This document shows positions 63,291 to 64,000 of a stretch of DNA of 64,000 bases, piece after piece; the stretch's first letter is position 1, and each line of letters begins with the position of its first letter. A program made the position numbers and the translations under genes. The notes under the pieces are model-generated. The model was not told the DNA's origin. It saw only the letters and a program-made list of their open reading frames with translations, and ran no database searches. Source of the DNA: an uncultured Rhizobiaceae group bacterium (lineage in GTDB: Bacteria > Pseudomonadota > Alphaproteobacteria > Rhizobiales > Rhizobiaceae); NCBI GenBank assembly GCA_937930845.1, contig CALHBJ010000011.1, positions 1 through 64,000 of the forward strand, written 5' to 3'.

Positions 63291-64000
63291 ATGGTTACGA
63301 CAATTTCCGGCTTTGATCGCATCGGCGAAGAGAACGCATTCGCGGTGCTCGCCCGCGCCACCGAACTGGCATCCACAGGTATGGATGTCATTAATCTCGG
63401 CATCGGCCAGCCAGACTTTCCAACGCCCGAACATATTGTGGAAGCCGCCGTCAAGGCTTTGCGAGACGGCCACCATGGCTACACGCCGGCAACGGGGATT
63501 TTGCCCCTGCGCGAAGCCGTTGCCCGCCGCACCCTGGACACAACCGGTGTTGAAGTTTCACCCGAACGGGTGTGCATCATGCCCGGCGGCAAAGTCACCA
63601 TGTTTGCCGCCATTTTGATGATGGGTGAACCGGGCGCAGAAATAATGTATCCTGATCCCGGGTTCCCGATTTATCGTTCCATGATCGAATTCACTGGTGC
63701 CAAGCCCGTGCCAATTCCTGTGCGGGAAGAAAACGGATTTGCCTTTTCCGGCGAAGAAGCCCTGGCACTCGTCAATGAAAAAACCCGCCTGATTATCTTG
63801 AACTCACCCGCCAATCCCACAGGCGGTGTTACCCCTCGCCGCGAAGTTCAGACCCTCGTCGATGGGTTAGAGAAATATCCCGATGCGGTCATCCTGTCCG
63901 ACGAAATTTATGACGTGATGACCTATGACGGAGAAGAGCATGTATCCCTGCTGCAATTTCCCTCCATCCGCGACCGGTTGATCATCCTCAATGGCTGGTC
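63291..64000 (+). CDS. PLP-dependent class I/II aminotransferase (N-terminal part; runs off the window)
   Basis: The first 236 codons of a fold-type I aminotransferase: ELASTGMDVINLGIGQPDFPTPEHIVEAA, YTPATGILPLREAVARR, ILNSPANPTGG with the substrate-side Asn, and VILSDEIYDVMTY carrying the Asp that holds the PLP pyridine nitrogen. The PLP-lysine lies beyond 64000. It transfers amino groups between amino acids and 2-oxo acids, in the AspC/aromatic subgroup. Start at 63291 has AAAGGG 9 nt upstream. It is divergent from the acetyltransferase gene. Confidence 0.9.
   Translation, partial: MVTTISGFDRIGEENAFAVLARATELASTGMDVINLGIGQPDFPTPEHIVEAAVKALRDGHHGYTPATGILPLREAVARRTLDTTGVEVSPERVCIMPGGKVTMFAAILMMGEPGAEIMYPDPGFPIYRSMIEFTGAKPVPIPVREENGFAFSGEEALALVNEKTRLIILNSPANPTGGVTPRREVQTLVDGLEKYPDAVILSDEIYDVMTYDGEEHVSLLQFPSIRDRLIILNGW

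Overview
The window looks like chromosomal DNA from an alphaproteobacterium of the order Hyphomicrobiales (Rhizobiales), probably a free-living or marine lineage. The grounds are a CpdR-type cell-cycle response regulator with a near-canonical alphaproteobacterial sequence, a ROSE-type RNA thermometer ahead of an hsp20 gene, the neighbourhood gltB-gltD-DUF459-MltB-galU, and many SD-led genes in tight operons at moderately high GC. I do not assign a genus.

Region 1-1860 is accessory. It holds the end of an IS3-family element that has truncated a hypothetical gene, then an AlpA/excisionase-like HTH gene and an Arc-like ribbon-helix-helix gene transcribed divergently around a perfect 28-bp palindrome. 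It abuts the 3' end of tRNA-Val(GAC), a common place for island integration. Region 2100-25815 is mostly housekeeping: cpdR, N-formylglutamate amidohydrolase, hisN, a lysophospholipase-like hydrolase, heat-regulated hsp20, glutamate synthase (gltBD), envelope genes (DUF459 SGNH, MltB-type transglycosylase, galU, a beta-barrel protein, kdsD), SPFH/NfeD, ferrochelatase, a periplasmic 5'-nucleotidase, and a PaaK-like ligase with a small membrane protein.

Region 25898-39086 is a minus-strand block: a branched-chain-type ABC transporter (livF-K-M-H-G), a previously hidden 54-aa membrane microprotein between livG and livH, an AMP-forming long-chain acyl-CoA synthetase, a DUF2332 protein and a fused indolepyruvate ferredoxin oxidoreductase. 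Together with the PaaK-like ligase this suggests uptake and CoA activation of organic or aryl acids. Inside the operon, between the acyl-CoA synthetase and livG, sits an AT-richer DUF4268/PD-(D/E)XK nuclease-like gene flanked by exact 16-bp repeats. Each repeat carries an SD, a stop and a GTG start, so translational coupling is preserved at both joints.

Region 39192-48493 holds a TRAP transport locus: one Tat-exported binding protein but two complete permease pairs, one with a large helical C-terminal tail, divergent from a Cache-domain NarL-type histidine kinase and response regulator. Region 49340-54214 is a nitrile-degradation locus: a PuuD-like gamma-glutamyl hydrolase translationally coupled to Co-type nitrile hydratase alpha (His/Asp-rich N-terminus), beta and an accessory protein, then a Fic gene and an amidase. 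Region 54302-58547 has a WD40 protein, a His-rich CobW-family GTPase, a creatininase-family hydrolase and an 8-oxoguanine deaminase. The end carries an EamA transporter, a LacI regulator, a DenD-like D-erythronate dehydrogenase, a BDH2-like SDR, a GNAT acetyltransferase and the start of an aminotransferase that runs off the window.
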